A stretch of 64,000 nt of DNA, taken from assembly GCA_964574215.1 (NCBI GenBank), contig CAZNLR010000002.1, forward strand, positions 124,001 through 188,000, in the 5' to 3' direction. The notes under the pieces are model-generated. The model ran no database searches. It was given only the letters and a program-made list of their open reading frames with translations, and had not been told where the DNA came from. The stretch comes from GCA-2725625 sp964574215. GTDB taxonomy: Bacteria > Pseudomonadota > Alphaproteobacteria > Rhodospirillales > UBA2165. The position numbers and the translations under genes were made by a program. Below are positions 33,462 to 41,882 of the stretch, piece by piece (within the stretch, counting starts at the first letter, position 1; each line of letters starts with the position of its first letter).

Positions 33462-35087
33462 TTATTTTTTGGTCTCGCCTTGAGCACCATCCGCCGGTTG
33501 GCCCTCCTGGGGCTCCTCTTCCTGATTCACCACACCACTGATTTGAGCAACGGCGGAAATCGGCGCCAAAATAAGTTTCTTACTGGGCAGTGTCTGCACC
33601 CAACGGGAAATATAGGAAATGGTAACCGGATAGGGTTCGGCCAGCGCTACGGCTATCTTGTTTTTTTGAGCAAGAACTTCCAGCTTGGCTAAATTGCGGT
33701 TGATGGTGGCCCGGGAGGCTTCGGAATCAATTTTCATGTCGGCGCCGGCTCTGGGCAAAGCGATGGCTGAGGCGATTTTAACCGCTCGATTGTTATCCGC
33801 CTGGCCTCTGCCGACGAAAAGCAGGCCCCGGTTGCGAATTTCCTCCAACACCGGCCGAATGGCTTGTTCGGAAGTCACGAAACGGGACCCCATCATCTGC
33901 AGCATGCCGATATTGCCCGGTGCCAGGCCCATGACGAATTTCAAACGTTCAATATTTTCCGCCTGGTCCATATCGGTCTGTAAGGCGTACGGGCCTGGAT
34001 CGGATACCGGAAAATCAGACGGCTCCATAGGCAGAGACATCAGCGTTTCGTGGCCGGCGGAGCGGGCCATACCCACCCAGTCGGCCACGTTTCTTGCATA
34101 GGGGTTAAAGGACAAAGATATTTCGGCGGGCAGTTGTTTGATGGCGGCCATGGTAGAGGCCCGGCTTAATCCCAGACCTGTAAATATGATGCTGATTCGA
34201 GGCTGGCTGGTATCACCGGTAAACGGGCTGGCGTAAACCCGCCACGCCTGGCGCCCGTCGTCGCCGGTGCGGGGGATGGGGCCGCTGGCTCCCGACTCGC
34301 TTAATTTAGCTTCCGGCGCCGCCAACGATTTTCCACCCTTTTGAAGAGGAATGCCGCGATAGGAGACGGCGGTCACCGAAGGCACCACCAGACCAGCACC
34401 CGGTTTACCCCGCCTTTGCGAGGCACCGGTTGTCATCTGACGGGGAGCTTGCGCTTGCGGTGATCCCGCCGGTGAAGTCGGGCTTGTAGCCGCATGCGAC
34501 GTAGCAGCAGTTTGCGCAGGAGCGCTTCCGGCCTGCGGTCTTCCCATTTTCTTCGGCGCTGAACTCGGCGGTTTGAGGAGTTCGCGGCCTGTCCTCATTT
34601 TGGATTTTTTTGGCGGAATGGCCATGTTGACCACGGGAATCGGTGAATCATCCTCCTCCGCCACTTGATCTTCCTCTTCGCCGCCGCCCAGAATAAACAT
34701 CCCGGCGCCGGTAATGATGGAAACAATCAGGAACAATCCGACGCCGAGAACGAGCCATTTCTTTTTATCGCCGCCGCCGCCTTCGTCGTCGTCGCCGAAA
34801 TCATCGTCGTCATCGAAATCCAGATCGTCCAAATCCAGATCATCGAAATCATCCAAATCGTCCAGACTGTCGCCGCCGCCATCACTGCCGCCATCGCCGC
34901 CGTCCAAATCCTCGTCAGAGCCGGACTCGCCGAATTCATCGTCGGAATCATCGCCGGAATCTCCGCCGGAATCAGGGGCGGAATCCTCATCGGCAGGTAT
35001 ATCGCCGGCGTCTTCTCCATCTCCGTCGTCGAGATCGATGTCGCTGAAATCTTCGTCTAAATCGTCTTCGTCCGCCATATCGGTCAT
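33462..35087 (-). CDS. Divergent polysaccharide deacetylase family membrane protein
   Basis: 541 aa. Residues 1-108 are almost purely Asp/Glu/Gly/Ser, then a single transmembrane helix (about 111-133, WLVLGVGLFLIVSIITGAGM), a Pro/Ala/Ser-rich linker to about 280, and a C-terminal divergent polysaccharide deacetylase domain (YibQ/DUF610 family; RISIIFTGLGLSRASTMAAI, ETLMSLPMEPSDFPVSDPGP, NIGMLQMMGSRFVTS, LLFVGRGQADNNRA). The catalytic domain sits in the periplasm; the acidic tail stays in the cytoplasm. Located between ctpA/envC and rppH, as in many alphaproteobacteria, suggesting cell-wall work. The acidic tail is much longer than I expect for the family. Confidence 0.85.
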   Translation of the reverse strand: MTDMADEDDLDEDFSDIDLDDGDGEDAGDIPADEDSAPDSGGDSGDDSDDEFGESGSDEDLDGGDGGSDGGGDSLDDLDDFDDLDLDDLDFDDDDDFGDDDEGGGGDKKKWLVLGVGLFLIVSIITGAGMFILGGGEEEDQVAEEDDSPIPVVNMAIPPKKSKMRTGRELLKPPSSAPKKMGRPQAGSAPAQTAATSHAATSPTSPAGSPQAQAPRQMTTGASQRRGKPGAGLVVPSVTAVSYRGIPLQKGGKSLAAPEAKLSESGASGPIPRTGDDGRQAWRVYASPFTGDTSQPRISIIFTGLGLSRASTMAAIKQLPAEISLSFNPYARNVADWVGMARSAGHETLMSLPMEPSDFPVSDPGPYALQTDMDQAENIERLKFVMGLAPGNIGMLQMMGSRFVTSEQAIRPVLEEIRNRGLLFVGRGQADNNRAVKIASAIALPRAGADMKIDSEASRATINRNLAKLEVLAQKNKIAVALAEPYPVTISYISRWVQTLPSKKLILAPISAVAQISGVVNQEEEPQEGQPADGAQGETKK

Positions 35088-35132
35088 CCGGTTTAGGAAG
35101 CGATATTTTACTCTCTATACCCTAATCAGGTC

Positions 35133-36446
35133 TTAACCTTTTTGGTGCCGGGAAAACATCGAAACACCTTGTAAAAGGTCCAGGGCGCGCTGGAGCTGAG
35201 AATCGATCGGCCGTTTCGATTTCGGTCCATCTTTCTTTTTATCGTCAGCTTTCGCCTTGGTCTTGTCGGCACCGTTATTGCCTTGGTTCTTCAGGGCGCC
35301 CCGCAAATCGGCTTCTCTGGTGTTGTGGCCGGTGGTAAGCCTTTCCACCTTAACCAGTTCCGCCGTAATATCGGGGGTGATGCCGACCCCTTGGATCGAC
35401 CGTCCCGACGGCGTGTAATAGCGCGCCGTGGTCAATCGCATGGCGCCATGCTGGCCCAGAGGAATAATGGTCTGCACCGATCCCTTGCCGAACGATTTGG
35501 TGCCGAGAATGATGGCGCGGTTGTGGTCCTGCAAGGCGCCCGCGACGATTTCCGATGCCGACGCTGAACCGCCGTTGATCAAGACAACAATAGGTTTGCC
35601 GCCCGTCAAGTCGCCTTTTCTGGCGTTGAACCTCTGGTGCTCCTCTTTGTTGCGGGTGCGGGTTGATACGATCTCGCCCCGTTCCAGGAACACATCCGAT
35701 ACGGCTATCGCCTGATCCAGCAAACCGCCTGGATTGTTTCTTAGATCCAGCACCAGTCCTTTGAATTTTTTACCCAACTCTTTCTTTATTTTCCCTATGG
35801 CTTTTTTGATGCCGCCGGCGGTCGGCTGGCTAAAGGATGAAATTCGCACATAGCCGATGTCGCCTTCGGTCCGTGAACGGACCGTGCGAATGGGAATCAC
35901 GCCACGGGTGATGGTAACGTCAAAGGGTTTGGCGCCGTTTCGCCGGATGGTCAGCTTGATATCCTCACCGACCTTGCCCCGCATTTTGTCCACCGCCTGC
36001 GATAAGGTCAGGCCCAATACCCGTTCGCCGTTCAAGTGGGTGATGAAATCGCCGGATTGGAGACCGGCGCGGTGGGCCGGCGTATCGTCGATGGGCGACA
36101 CTACTTTGATCAAGCCGTTTTCCATGGTCACTTCAATACCCAGACCGCCGAATTTGCCCCGCGTCTGCACTTGCATGGCCTTGAAATTCTTGGCGTTCAA
36201 ATAGCTGGAATGAGGATCGAGGGAGGTCAACATGCCGGTGATGGCGGCTTCGATCAGGTCCTCGTCGGTGACTTCTTCTACATAGGCGGCACGCACCCGT
36301 TCGAAGACGTCGCCAAATAGATTGAGCATACGGTAGGTGTCGACTTCCTTTTTTCCTTTTTCGTCCGCCATGGCCGCGGTCGATGCAATGCCGAGAACCG
36401 TTATGAGCATGACGGCACCGGCCGCCCTAATAAATATTTTTTTCAT
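35133..36446 (-). CDS. ctpA: C-terminal processing protease (S41, CtpA-like)
   Basis: 437 aa periplasmic protease with a signal peptide (ITVLGIASTAAMA), the N-terminal helical region LNLFGDVFERVRAAYVEEVT, a PDZ domain (IDDTPAHRAGLQSGDFITHLNG) and the S41 catalytic core: LDLRNNPGGLLDQAIAV, INGGSASASEIVAGAL with the serine and GTKSFGKGSVQTI with the lysine. It overlaps envC by four bases (ATGA), so translation is coupled. A role with EnvC/amidase turnover is plausible from context. Confidence 0.93.
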   Translation of the reverse strand: MKKIFIRAAGAVMLITVLGIASTAAMADEKGKKEVDTYRMLNLFGDVFERVRAAYVEEVTDEDLIEAAITGMLTSLDPHSSYLNAKNFKAMQVQTRGKFGGLGIEVTMENGLIKVVSPIDDTPAHRAGLQSGDFITHLNGERVLGLTLSQAVDKMRGKVGEDIKLTIRRNGAKPFDVTITRGVIPIRTVRSRTEGDIGYVRISSFSQPTAGGIKKAIGKIKKELGKKFKGLVLDLRNNPGGLLDQAIAVSDVFLERGEIVSTRTRNKEEHQRFNARKGDLTGGKPIVVLINGGSASASEIVAGALQDHNRAIILGTKSFGKGSVQTIIPLGQHGAMRLTTARYYTPSGRSIQGVGITPDITAELVKVERLTTGHNTREADLRGALKNQGNNGADKTKAKADDKKKDGPKSKRPIDSQLQRALDLLQGVSMFSRHQKG

Positions 36447-37735
36447 CCTTTTGCTTTACCTTTTCCTGCTGCCAGCCATGGAACGGGATTAATCGGCTGT
36501 CCGTTCCGCCGTAATTCCAAATAGAGGGACGGCTTTTTGCCGCTGTCTTCTTTCCCGCGAATTTGCATGACGCCGACGGGTTCACCGGACAACAACCATT
36601 GTCCCAATATGCCGTCGATGCGAGACATGCCCGCCAATAGACTATGATATCCCTCGCCGTGTTCGATGATCAAGAGTTTGCCGTATCCTCTGAAATTTCC
36701 GGCGAAGACGACTTTTCCGTCGTAAGGTGCAATAACCTGCGCGCCAGGCCGTGTTTCGAGGGTGATACCCTTGCGGGAAAAACCCCGTCTTAAGGTCTGT
36801 CCGTAACTACCGACGGTTCTGCCGACAACCGGATAGCGCAGGAACCCTCTGGCCAGGGCAAAAGGTTTAAGTGGGCGTGGCTCCGCCAATCGGGCCAGGG
36901 GTCTGAGGCTTGCCATTTGATCCTGGGATCGATCCCCGGCTTTCGGGTCACCCTGTTTTCCCCCGTTATCCCTTTGATTTTGCCTAATTTTTCTCAATTC
37001 AGACAATTGTTTGATGCGCTGTTTTTCGAGCCGTTTAAATAGATCGCGTAAATCCCGCGCTTCCACACTTAACCGTTTGACCTGTTCGCTTTCCGTTTGC
37101 CGAGCGGCGAGGGTTATTTTGTGGGCCGCCGTCTTCTTTTTGATCAAGTCGTCCATCCGACGGCGTTTGCTGCGGAGATCCTCGCCATATTTGTCGAGCT
37201 CCAACTTACGTTTGGCGATCAAATCACGGGTGGCGGCGAGGGCGATCAAATCTTCGCGAAGACGGCCCGCCTGATCCTCAATCTGCGGTACCGAAGATTT
37301 CAAGAGGATTGCCGTCCTTACGAGATCGGACGCCTTAGCCGGATAGGCGATAACGGTTTCCGGCGGCAGGCGGGATAAACGCTGCAAGGCCAGGAGAACC
37401 TGTGAAAACTGATCCCGTCGATCGGCGAGAAGATTCCGCTTTTCACTTTCTGCTTTGTTGAGGTCGTCGATTTCCTGTTCAAGCTCGGAAACCTTGACTT
37501 CCAAATTTTGCACCGAATCGGCCAGAGCCACTCGTTGCCGCCCTGCCTTTTTGAGATCGTGCTGCAGGGTTTCGGCTTTTCGTCTCAGTTTGTGGGCTTT
37601 GATTTTGCCCGCTTCAATCGCCTTTTCGACCTCCTTGAGCCGGCTGCCGACATTTTCGTCTTCACCAAAGGCAGGCAGCGGCAATCCGGCCAAAACACAA
37701 ATAATCAGTAGGGATGAAAGGCTAAGCCGTCGCAT
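36443..37735 (-). CDS. envC: Murein hydrolase activator EnvC-like protein
   Basis: 430 aa. Signal peptide (LSSLLIICVLAGLPLPAFG), two long coiled-coil segments (about 25-245), and a C-terminal LytM/M23 domain (about 320-425). The zinc ligands of active M23 peptidases are absent at the first site (GITLETRPGAQVIAPYDGKV), as in EnvC, which activates amidases instead of cutting itself. EnvC works with FtsEX, whose genes stand at the left end of this window. Overlaps gpmI by 14 bp and ctpA by 4 bp. Confidence 0.88.
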   Translation of the reverse strand: MRRLSLSSLLIICVLAGLPLPAFGEDENVGSRLKEVEKAIEAGKIKAHKLRRKAETLQHDLKKAGRQRVALADSVQNLEVKVSELEQEIDDLNKAESEKRNLLADRRDQFSQVLLALQRLSRLPPETVIAYPAKASDLVRTAILLKSSVPQIEDQAGRLREDLIALAATRDLIAKRKLELDKYGEDLRSKRRRMDDLIKKKTAAHKITLAARQTESEQVKRLSVEARDLRDLFKRLEKQRIKQLSELRKIRQNQRDNGGKQGDPKAGDRSQDQMASLRPLARLAEPRPLKPFALARGFLRYPVVGRTVGSYGQTLRRGFSRKGITLETRPGAQVIAPYDGKVVFAGNFRGYGKLLIIEHGEGYHSLLAGMSRIDGILGQWLLSGEPVGVMQIRGKEDSGKKPSLYLELRRNGQPINPVPWLAAGKGKAKG

Positions 37736-39314
37736 CTTTTTCGACGATCAGTGAACGCCCCGTCATATCGGCAGGCTGTTCGAGATCCAAAAGATGCAGA
37801 AGGGTCGGCGCAACATCGGCGAGTACACCTTGATTGATTCCCCCGGCGTAGGGTGGCGGATTGACCAGGATCGCCGGAACGGGAGACATGGTATGGGCGG
37901 TATGGGGACCACCGGATTCAGGGTCCGTCATCTGCTCGGCGTTGCCGTGATCGGCGGTCAGCAGCATAACGCCGCCTTTGTCCTGAAGCGCCTGCTCAAG
38001 GCGGCCGAGGCACAGATCAACCGTTTCCGCCGCTTTCACCGCCGCCTCGTAAATGCCGGTGTGGCCGACCATGTCGCCATTGGCATAGTTGACGATGATC
38101 AGGTCAAATTGATCTCTTTCAATAGCGGCAACCAGCTTGTCGGTAACTTCGTGGGCCGACATTTCCGGTTGCAGGTCATAGGTCGCCACTTTGGGAGAAG
38201 GGATGAGAATGCGCTCCTCGCCTTCAAACACCCGTTCCTCTCCACCGTTAAAGAAAAATGTGACGTGGGCGTATTTTTCCGTTTCGGCGATCCGAAGCTG
38301 GGTTTTCCCGGCATCGGCCACCAATCGCCCCAGAATATTTTTTAGGGGGCGCTGGGGGAACATGGCTCCCATAAAGGAATTGAGTTCTACCGAGTATTCC
38401 GTCATGCCAAGCCGGTCGGCGAACTGGACCGTCCGGGGCCGCGCGAAGCCGTCAAACTCGGGATCAGTCAAGGCGGCCAGAATTTCGCGCGCCCGGTCGG
38501 CCCGGAAGTTGAACATCAGAATGGCGTCGCCATCATTCATGCCGTCATAGTCGCCGATCACGGTCGGTTCCATAAATTCGTCGGTAACGCCGTTGTCGTA
38601 GTTGGCGGTGATCATGTCCAGAGCGCCGTCATTTCGTTCCCCTTCGCCGGATACCAGGACGCGGTAGGCTTTCTTCACCCGATCCCAATTGTTGTCCCGG
38701 TCCATGGCGTAGTAACGGCCGCTGACAGAGGCGATGGAAAAGCGGTTTAAATCGGCGGTTGCTGTAAGGACCGTATCCATAAAATCCCTGGCGGTGGTGG
38801 GCAGCGTATCCCGGCCGTCGAGAAAGGCGTGCAACCGGGTATCGATGCCGGCGCCATCGAGGATTTCAGCTAGGGCAATAAGATGGTTCTGATGGGAATG
38901 GACGCCGCCCGGCGACACCAGACCCATCAAATGGCAACAGCCGTCGCTTTCTTTGAGTTTGCCGATCAAATTCAGTAGCTGGGCGTTTTCGGCCATTTCG
39001 CCGGATGCAACAGCCTCGTCGATCAAAGGCAGATCCTGCATGACCACGCGGCCCGCACCGAGATTGGTATGACCGACCTCGGAATTTCCCATTTGTCCCG
39101 CCGGCAGTCCCACATCCAGGGCGGAAGCGTTCAGCGTTGCGGACGGGTAACGGGCAAGGAAACGGTCCCAATTGGGCGTGTCACCGCGGGCGATGGCATT
39201 GTCCTGCCCGCCTTCCCGCATGCCCCACCCGTCAAGAATACACAACATGACGGGCCGGGCATTTCTGCCGGAATTATCAGAATTCGCGTTTTCTTGAATT
39301 ATCGCGTCGGTCAT
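37722..39314 (-). CDS. gpmI: 2,3-bisphosphoglycerate-independent phosphoglycerate mutase
   Basis: 530 aa, standard length. Interconverts 3- and 2-phosphoglycerate in glycolysis with two Mn ions. PVMLCILDGWGMREGGQDNA, GQMGNSEVGHTNLGAGR with the phospho-serine (NSEVGH), HAFLDGRDTLPTTA and MLLTADHGNAEQM are all present. The ATG gives MTDAIIQENANSD, an extension of about 20 residues ahead of the core. Confidence 0.96.
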   Translation of the reverse strand: MTDAIIQENANSDNSGRNARPVMLCILDGWGMREGGQDNAIARGDTPNWDRFLARYPSATLNASALDVGLPAGQMGNSEVGHTNLGAGRVVMQDLPLIDEAVASGEMAENAQLLNLIGKLKESDGCCHLMGLVSPGGVHSHQNHLIALAEILDGAGIDTRLHAFLDGRDTLPTTARDFMDTVLTATADLNRFSIASVSGRYYAMDRDNNWDRVKKAYRVLVSGEGERNDGALDMITANYDNGVTDEFMEPTVIGDYDGMNDGDAILMFNFRADRAREILAALTDPEFDGFARPRTVQFADRLGMTEYSVELNSFMGAMFPQRPLKNILGRLVADAGKTQLRIAETEKYAHVTFFFNGGEERVFEGEERILIPSPKVATYDLQPEMSAHEVTDKLVAAIERDQFDLIIVNYANGDMVGHTGIYEAAVKAAETVDLCLGRLEQALQDKGGVMLLTADHGNAEQMTDPESGGPHTAHTMSPVPAILVNPPPYAGGINQGVLADVAPTLLHLLDLEQPADMTGRSLIVEKDATA

Positions 39315-39424
39315 CAGTCATATGTGGCAAAAGAGCCCCCACGATACAATAGCCGATTTTTCGGACAATTGAACCGGGCAATCATTGGTTGGTTTTTGGC
39401 CCGCCCGACGGCCACTCCCAACAA

Positions 39425-39453
39425 AAAACCCTTGGTGTGTTGCCAAGGGTTTT
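39425..39453 (-). terminator. Rho-independent terminator for the 69-aa gene
   Basis: Perfect 11-bp stem AAAACCCTTGG / CCAAGGGTTTT around TGTGTTG, with a T run on either strand. It lies 23 bp after the stop of the minus-strand small gene and, read on the plus strand, could also terminate in the other direction. Confidence 0.85.
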
Positions 39454-39475
39454 ATCCGGTGATCAAAATATGAGA

Positions 39476-39685
39476 TTACTTCGCCATATAAGGATCGAAT
39501 TCGCTCCATTCGACAGTGCGATGTTGCCCGATGGTATATCTCATACCCTTCATGCCGGGGCCTTCATAGAAATCACAACGGCCCAAACCGTTGCGCCTGA
39601 AGGTTTTAACATTTGTGGCATTTTCGTTGTTGTTATCGCATCGACCGCACCAATTGCCGTCGCCACAACTCATTTCAATAGTCAT
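39476..39685 (-). CDS. Small Cys/Asn-rich hypothetical protein, 69 aa
   Basis: Frame MTIEMSCGDGNWCGRCDNNN..., with Cys at positions 6, 12, 15 and 38, an Asn-rich stretch, and a C-terminal part with GMKGMRYTIGQHRTVEWSEF. A GGCAGG ribosome site precedes the ATG at 39685 (a TTG at 39691 is also in frame), and a perfect terminator follows 23 bp after the stop. So a single-gene transcript is likely. I do not recognise a family; metal or disulfide binding by CxxxxxCxxC is possible. Confidence 0.6.
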   Translation of the reverse strand: MTIEMSCGDGNWCGRCDNNNENATNVKTFRRNGLGRCDFYEGPGMKGMRYTIGQHRTVEWSEFDPYMAK

Positions 39686-39808
39686 CGTCAAACCTGCCTC
39701 TATTTATGGATGGGTTGTCGACGTCGAAACATACGGTGAAAAATTTCTAAGACAATGAAATTATTAGGGTTTTGTGTAAAATACGTAGGGCTAATACGGG
39801 TTATACGG

Positions 39809-40264
39809 CTATTTGTGGTAGGGGTGATTCGCAAGTATGCACTGGGCGCGATAAATTTGTTCGATCAGCATGATGCGGGCGAGCATATGGGGCCAGGTCA
39901 TGGCGCCCATGGCGATTTTCAGCTGAGCTTTATGGAGAATAGACTGATCGAGGCCTTCGCCGCCGCCGATGACGAAGGCAATGTCGGTGGGACCTTCGTG
40001 CATCCACTTTTCGAATTGTTCCGCCAGTTTCTCACTCGAAAAAGATTTGCCCTCTTTGTCCAGGGCGACGATCAATGCGCCGTCCGGTATGGCGGACACA
40101 AGAAGCGCCGCCTCCTTTTGTTTGAGCTTAGCCGGTTTGAGGGGATTGCGCTCCTCGACCTCTTTGAGGGTCAACGGCCAATTAAGGCGGCGCGTATATT
40201 GATCCCAAAGCTCCCTTTCCGGTCCGGCTTTCAGGCGCCCGACGGCGGCGATGGTGATCTTCAT
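39809..40264 (-). CDS. rlmH: 23S rRNA (pseudouridine1915-N3)-methyltransferase
   Basis: 151 aa SPOUT methyltransferase. MKITIAAVGRLKAGPERELW at the start, IVALDKEGKSFSSEKLAEQF in the middle and FVIGGGEGLD, MTWPHMLARIMLIEQIYRAQ, ILANHPYHK at the end are family signatures, the last forming the trefoil knot. Follows rsfS by 24 bp, the common order. Confidence 0.97.
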   Translation of the reverse strand: MKITIAAVGRLKAGPERELWDQYTRRLNWPLTLKEVEERNPLKPAKLKQKEAALLVSAIPDGALIVALDKEGKSFSSEKLAEQFEKWMHEGPTDIAFVIGGGEGLDQSILHKAQLKIAMGAMTWPHMLARIMLIEQIYRAQCILANHPYHK

Positions 40265-40288
40265 GGGGTGATCTTCACGGCAATAGGT

Positions 40289-40660
40289 TTACGCCACTTG
40301 GTCCGGTTGTGGCATGGCCGTACCCCAGATTTTCTCCAGATCGTAAAATTCTCTGATCTCCGGACGGAACAAATGTACGATCACATCGCCGCCGTCGATC
40401 AGCACCCAGTCGCCCTGGTTCATACCCTCCAAGGGAACTTCGGTTAGGCCTTCCGCTTTCAGAATTTGCTGGAGATGCTGGGCCATGGTCACAACCTGCC
40501 GTTGGGAGGTGCCCGTTGCGATTACCATGTAGTCGGCAAAACTGGTTTTGCCTGCGAGATTGATGACGACCACGTCCTGTGCCTTATCGTCATCAAGGGA
40601 CGCCTTGGTCACTTCCAACAATTGGCTGGAAGCTGCGGGCGTCTTTTTTTTGCCTGAAAT
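40289..40660 (-). CDS. rsfS: Ribosomal silencing factor RsfS
   Basis: RsfS binds L14 and stops subunit joining in poor conditions. The core SLDDDKAQDVVVINLAGKTSFADYMVIATG and WVLIDGGDVIVHLFRPEIREFY are complete. Start: no ATG/GTG/TTG lies between the upstream in-frame stop and a TTG at 40621 that has no ribosome site. An ATT at 40660 has AAAAGGAGA nine bases ahead and gives the lysine-rich N-terminal tail (ISGKKKTPAASSQLL) normal for alphaproteobacterial RsfS. I therefore take ATT as the likely start (123 aa); the safe minimum is 40289-40621 (110 aa). Confidence 0.85.
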   Translation of the reverse strand: MSGKKKTPAASSQLLEVTKASLDDDKAQDVVVINLAGKTSFADYMVIATGTSQRQVVTMAQHLQQILKAEGLTEVPLEGMNQGDWVLIDGGDVIVHLFRPEIREFYDLEKIWGTAMPQPDQVA

Positions 40661-40684
40661 GGTGTTGGTCTCCTTTTCAACAAG

Positions 40685-41293
40685 CTAATAAAATTTTACC
40701 GCGCCGATACCGGCCCGAATACGCGTCGCCGAGATAGCATCCGGTTTCATACTGAGAACGGCCCAGGCCGGCGGCTCCATCATTGCCAAGCGGTCGGCCC
40801 GATTCTCGTCGATGCGATACCGAGCAAACCGGCGTGCCGCAATTCCCGTCAACGCCTTCTTAGAATAGGAAGGCCGGGGGAAAATCGCAATGGGGACTGT
40901 CCGAAATATTTTTTCCCAATCCTTCCATTGCGGAATCTGCAACATATTGTCAGCGCCCATAAGCCAGACGAACCGCGCGTTTGGATGCCGTTTCTTGAGG
41001 GATAAAAGCGTATCTGCGGTATAGATGGTGTTCAGTTTACTCTCAATATCCGAAACTTGAATACGTTGATCGCAGGCGATGGATCGGGCCGAATCGATCC
41101 GAGCTGTAAAATCCTCCATACCGGCCTCCGCCTTGAGCGGATTTTGCGGGGATACCATCCACCAAACTTCATCGAGCCGCAATTGCACCAGGGCTTGGCG
41201 GCTGATGAGAAGATGCCCCCGGTGTGCCGGGTTAAATGATCCGCCCAACAGGCCGATACGTTTACGGAGACTGGCGTCATGATTAACCGGCAC
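40685..41293 (-). CDS. nadD: Nicotinate-nucleotide adenylyltransferase
   Basis: 202 aa. Makes deamido-NAD from nicotinate mononucleotide and ATP. RIGLLGGSFNPAHRGHLLIS carries the nucleotidyltransferase HxGH motif, WWMVSPQNPLK and FVWLMGADNMLQIPQWKDW are NadD marks, and the ending ISATRIRAG is the ISxTxIR motif. Start GTG at 41293 (MPVNHDASLRK). It is followed upstream by the DUF559 inverted-repeat element, which separates it from proA. Confidence 0.95.
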   Translation of the reverse strand: MPVNHDASLRKRIGLLGGSFNPAHRGHLLISRQALVQLRLDEVWWMVSPQNPLKAEAGMEDFTARIDSARSIACDQRIQVSDIESKLNTIYTADTLLSLKKRHPNARFVWLMGADNMLQIPQWKDWEKIFRTVPIAIFPRPSYSKKALTGIAARRFARYRIDENRADRLAMMEPPAWAVLSMKPDAISATRIRAGIGAVKFY

Positions 41294-41314
41294 AGGCGAG
41301 CCTCACAAAGAATT

Positions 41315-41740
41315 CTCCTTCCCCCCTGGAGGGGGAAGGCAGGGATGGGGGGGAAGCTTCAACCGGTGTGATGTAGCGCTTCTCTAATTCTTTCCAACAT
41401 CCCGTCCAGATTTTCAAATACATCACGATTCCAAAATCGGAGAACCCGGTAGCCGACAAGCTCAAAGCACTTTGTCCGTTGTTCATCATAGTCAGTGGTA
41501 AACGCATGTTGCCCGCCGTCCAACTCGATAACAAGCCGCGCTTCCGGACAAAGGAAATCGACAATAAATTGTCCCAGTGGTGCTTGCCGCCGGAATCGGA
41601 AGCCATCAATCTGTTTATAGCGTAGCCGTCGCCACAGCAGCTTTTCGGCCTCCGTGAGGTTTTTTCGTAGATATCTGGCTCTGCGTGACGGCATCGGGCA
41701 GCCCCCCCACCCCAACCCTCCCCCTCGAAGGGGGAGGGAG
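41315..41740. mobile_element. DUF559 cassette bounded by 39-bp inverted repeats
   Basis: Left end 41315-41353 and right end 41702-41740 are inverted copies of about 39 bp; each itself contains a C-run/G-run hairpin (CCCCCT-GGAGGGGG type) followed by GGGATGGGGGG. The only gene inside is the DUF559 nuclease-like gene. The unit sits between nadD and proA, which are usually neighbours. Movement is inferred from the structure; no target-site duplication was recognised. Confidence 0.65.
41359..41694 (-). CDS. DUF559 endonuclease-like protein
   Basis: 111 aa from ATG 41694 (MPSRRARYLRKNLTEAEKLL). DUF559 belongs to the PD-(D/E)XK/Vsr-like superfamily: FIVDFLCPEARLVIELDGGQHA holds the Asp-x(n)-ExD core, and CFELVGYRVLRFWNRDV the C-terminal strand. 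Family members are small nucleases of unknown target. An upstream in-frame start at 41715 would lie inside the right inverted repeat. Context is the bounded cassette. Confidence 0.85.
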   Translation of the reverse strand: MPSRRARYLRKNLTEAEKLLWRRLRYKQIDGFRFRRQAPLGQFIVDFLCPEARLVIELDGGQHAFTTDYDEQRTKCFELVGYRVLRFWNRDVFENLDGMLERIREALHHTG

Positions 41741-41882
41741 CTGGGTGGTGATTGTCATTTAATATCTTGCTCCCACTATCTATGGCGGCGCTAGAACCCC
41801 ATTTCCCCCACCACACACATACACCCCCTTCCGCCTCACGATGGAGGACCGGGGCGGGAATCAAGCCATGACAAGCCAATTC

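Noticed and set aside
41283..41879. 198-codon minus-strand frame over the DUF559 cassette
   Set aside because: Runs through both inverted repeats and out of frame with the DUF559 product; no family pattern.
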